From contig CAZAGT010000102.1 in assembly GCA_964484515.1 (NCBI GenBank), positions 1-14,575 of the forward strand: 14,575 nt of DNA, given 5' to 3'. The notes beneath the pieces were generated by a model, which searched no databases, was not told where the DNA came from, and saw only the letters and a program-made list of their open reading frames with translations. Both the position numbers and the translations under genes were made by a program. How positions within the stretch are numbered: position 1 is the stretch's first letter; each line of letters begins with the position of its first letter. This DNA is from CAZAGT01 sp964484515. GTDB taxonomy: Bacteria > Desulfobacterota > DSM-4660 > Desulfatiglandales > HGW-15. Positions 12,893 to 14,575 of the stretch are shown here, piece after piece.

Positions 12893-14575
12893 TTAGCGCG
12901 GCCTGAGGAGCAGAACGCCCTTTTCGTTGTTGAGCTCCATCCGGAACCGGTTGAGGTAGTTTAGGCCCAGGAGACCGAGGCTTGGTTTGTCAGGGATATC
13001 AACGACGAGGGCCGCCACGTTGGGGACGACCCATCCTCCCAACTCGATTGAATCGAGGCGCACCTCTCGGGCCATCCGAGCGCCCGCCGCTGTCGAAACC
13101 TCCCTCCTCGGACTATCGGCGTCTATTCTTATGCCCAGGGCGTCGACGGTCCGACGCGGGATTGTGACCATGGTAGCACCCGTGTCAATCACGAAGTCAT
13201 GCTCGAGACGTCCATTTAGAGTTGCCTTAACAGGGACATGGCCTGACCCGGGCGTGAATCGAATCACGATTTTACCCGCCTCCGCTTTAAGCTCCGCGAT
13301 TTGTACCGCAAATATCCTGGCCCGATCCATGAGCGAACTTGGGTAGTCCCGCGAGTAAAGCAAGCGTTCCGCCTTCGCCCAGTCTGCTGCGGCCAGGGCT
13401 AGCTCGACGCCCAGCAAATGGATTTCAGGGTCATCGGGAAAATCCTCCCCGGCCCTATTGAACGCCAGTCGAGCAGCTCGGACGTCTTTTGAAGCGAGCA
13501 ATTGCCTAATCCATTCCTCATACAGTCGCGAACGTCGCTGATCGAGCTCGGGAAGCTCCTGACCGCGTTTCTGAGCAATGTAGCTCCCCAAATCCTCTGC
13601 CAGTCGGATGCCGTCCTCGTAACCGTGCGCCCTGGTGGTGGCCACGACGACGTCGGACAACAGTGAAGGGTCGGCCGCCTCCGTCAGCACGTAATCATCC
13701 AGGATCTCGGTCACCTCTAGATCGAGCCCCTCCCGCCGCATTATGGCTACAAGTGAACGCATCTGATGAACGACGGAGTCGGAACGGAGATAGCCGGGGG
13801 TATCCTGCGCGGAAAGTCTGGGGGTGAAGCGATAGCCCTCGGCAAAGGCCTTCAGCCGTTCCGCTGGCGGCACATGGTCACCCATGGCCTGGGCCCTACT
13901 AAATTGTTCTTCCCGCCCGTTGCCAAACGTGATGACGTAATAGCTCTCCGCCGTGATGTCGTATTCGAGGTCCTCCAGGTTTGACCCGATCCACATGAAT
14001 CCATCATCCAGCCAAGGCGCGAACGTCCAGCCAACGACACGACCGCCTTGAATGAAAACCCCCGGGCCGTCGATGGCAGCGCCTAGACGGCATTCGGCGA
14101 GCAGTCCGCGTTCCCTGATGGGAAAAAGATCCATTGCCTGCACGGAGACGTCTGATCCGATCGAGTGCCAGTCAGTCGGCTGGGCGGGATCCCACGGAGC
14201 GAGATCGAGGGTTGCGGCGTTCACTCCTCCCTCAACATGCCAGAGCCCCACCAAATCCCCGTCTCGCCAAAGCCCGTTCTCAACCGTGGCGGTGTAACCC
14301 TCAGCCAGTTGAAATTGCACCCGGTTCCCCCCCAGCTGCGCCCTGGCGGGTATCGCGATCCAGCCGCCGTTGAAGACGACCGCCGGTACCCTCGAGATCT
14401 GCCTTCCCCAGGGGTCTTCGATCAGCACCCAACCAACCGGTAGACGGCCCCTTTGAAGGGCAAAAGGGGTCCTCTGAACCGTCTCACTAATCAACGCCCT
14501 CCTCGACGTCGATGGAGACTCATCAGGCCCGAGGTCCTTTTTCTGCGCAAGTCCGGCCGGCCTTCTACTCGATTG
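12893..14575 (-). CDS. Degenerate trypsin-like domain fused to a retropepsin-like aspartic protease (5' end beyond window)
   Basis: The frame stays open to the window edge. A TTG at 14494 with AGGAGG close upstream gives 533 residues, but the upstream codons read AGLAQKKD-like, as just after a signal peptide, so the gene probably starts outside the window. Numbering from that TTG: residues ~20-170 have the outline of a trypsin-like fold with its catalytic sites lost. GGWIAIPARAQL stands where a TNAH motif would be, and GAAIDGPGVFIQGGRVVGW where AAINPGNSGGP would be. A NGREEQFSRA segment and a helical, TPR-like middle (about 240-400) follow. Residues ~410-533 form a retropepsin-like domain with FVIDTGATMVTIP (D437-T-G-A) and LGLLGLNYLNRF (507-518). 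This single-motif form works as a dimer in the family. It is probably exported. It is convergent with the small secreted protein gene. Confidence 0.82.
   Translation of the reverse strand, partial: QSSRRPAGLAQKKDLGPDESPSTSRRALISETVQRTPFALQRGRLPVGWVLIEDPWGRQISRVPAVVFNGGWIAIPARAQLGGNRVQFQLAEGYTATVENGLWRDGDLVGLWHVEGGVNAATLDLAPWDPAQPTDWHSIGSDVSVQAMDLFPIRERGLLAECRLGAAIDGPGVFIQGGRVVGWTFAPWLDDGFMWIGSNLEDLEYDITAESYYVITFGNGREEQFSRAQAMGDHVPPAERLKAFAEGYRFTPRLSAQDTPGYLRSDSVVHQMRSLVAIMRREGLDLEVTEILDDYVLTEAADPSLLSDVVVATTRAHGYEDGIRLAEDLGSYIAQKRGQELPELDQRRSRLYEEWIRQLLASKDVRAARLAFNRAGEDFPDDPEIHLLGVELALAAADWAKAERLLYSRDYPSSLMDRARIFAVQIAELKAEAGKIVIRFTPGSGHVPVKATLNGRLEHDFVIDTGATMVTIPRRTVDALGIRIDADSPRREVSTAAGARMAREVRLDSIELGGWVVPNVAALVVDIPDKPSLGLLGLNYLNRFRMELNNEKGVLLLRPR

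Noticed and set aside
1..14575. CRISPR array, tRNA, rRNA, prophage or defence system
   Set aside because: No regularly spaced short repeats, no cloverleaf or rRNA-like stretches, and no phage or recognised defence genes were found in either strand by eye.

Overview
The window (14,575 bp, moderately GC-rich, both strands used) looks like chromosomal DNA of a Gram-negative environmental bacterium. At least five proteins carry or probably carry export signals. Shine-Dalgarno sequences are purine-rich and TTG starts are frequent. The mix of families (periplasmic Deg-type proteases, DUF1566/Lcl domains, retropepsin-like proteases, M81 peptidase) would fit Proteobacteria, Desulfobacterota or a similar lineage, but I cannot assign a taxon from sequence alone. 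I see no rRNA, tRNA, CRISPR array, insertion sequence or phage gene.

Layout. (1) 1-1460, + strand: the C-terminal part of a polytopic membrane protein cut by the window edge, two small overlapping membrane-protein genes (the second a DUF6868-type protein), and a short TPR reading frame that seems to have lost its start through a one-base frameshift. (2) 1889-5923, + strand: a metabolic block of a zinc-independent VAT-1/quinone-reductase-like MDR oxidoreductase, an M81 (MlrC-like) metallopeptidase and a HemL-like class III aminotransferase. The last two are 20 bp apart and clearly an operon. Two diverged copies of a multi-block non-coding repeat (1626-1814 and 5956-6204) bracket this block in the same orientation. 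(3) 9375-6264, - strand: a two-gene operon of a Deg9-type trypsin-like/PDZ protease with an intact His-Asp-Ser triad, followed with an 11 bp overlap by a paralogue that keeps the fold but has lost His and Asp. (4) 9648-11318, + strand, divergent from the protease operon: a secreted protein with two DUF1566/Lcl domains and an M23 endopeptidase domain. It is followed by a histidine phosphatase (11467-12141) and a small secreted orphan (12448-12831) with a good terminator. (5) 14575-12893, - strand: a large protein with an N-terminal region resembling a degenerate trypsin fold, a helical middle and a C-terminal retropepsin-like aspartic protease. Its 5' end probably lies outside the window.

How they may work together. 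From 6264 to the right edge, five of six proteins are predicted to act outside the cytoplasm and four are hydrolases or degenerate hydrolases, which suggests a region devoted to envelope protein or peptidoglycan turnover. The protease/pseudoprotease pair is the tightest functional unit. The left metabolic block is probably catabolic (amino- or beta-amino-acid-like substrate, amide cleavage, enone/quinone reduction), but its substrate cannot be read from the sequence. The strongest candidates for something undescribed are the protease/pseudoprotease pair, the double-DUF1566-M23 fusion, the pseudo-trypsin/retropepsin fusion, and the repeat pair around the metabolic block.
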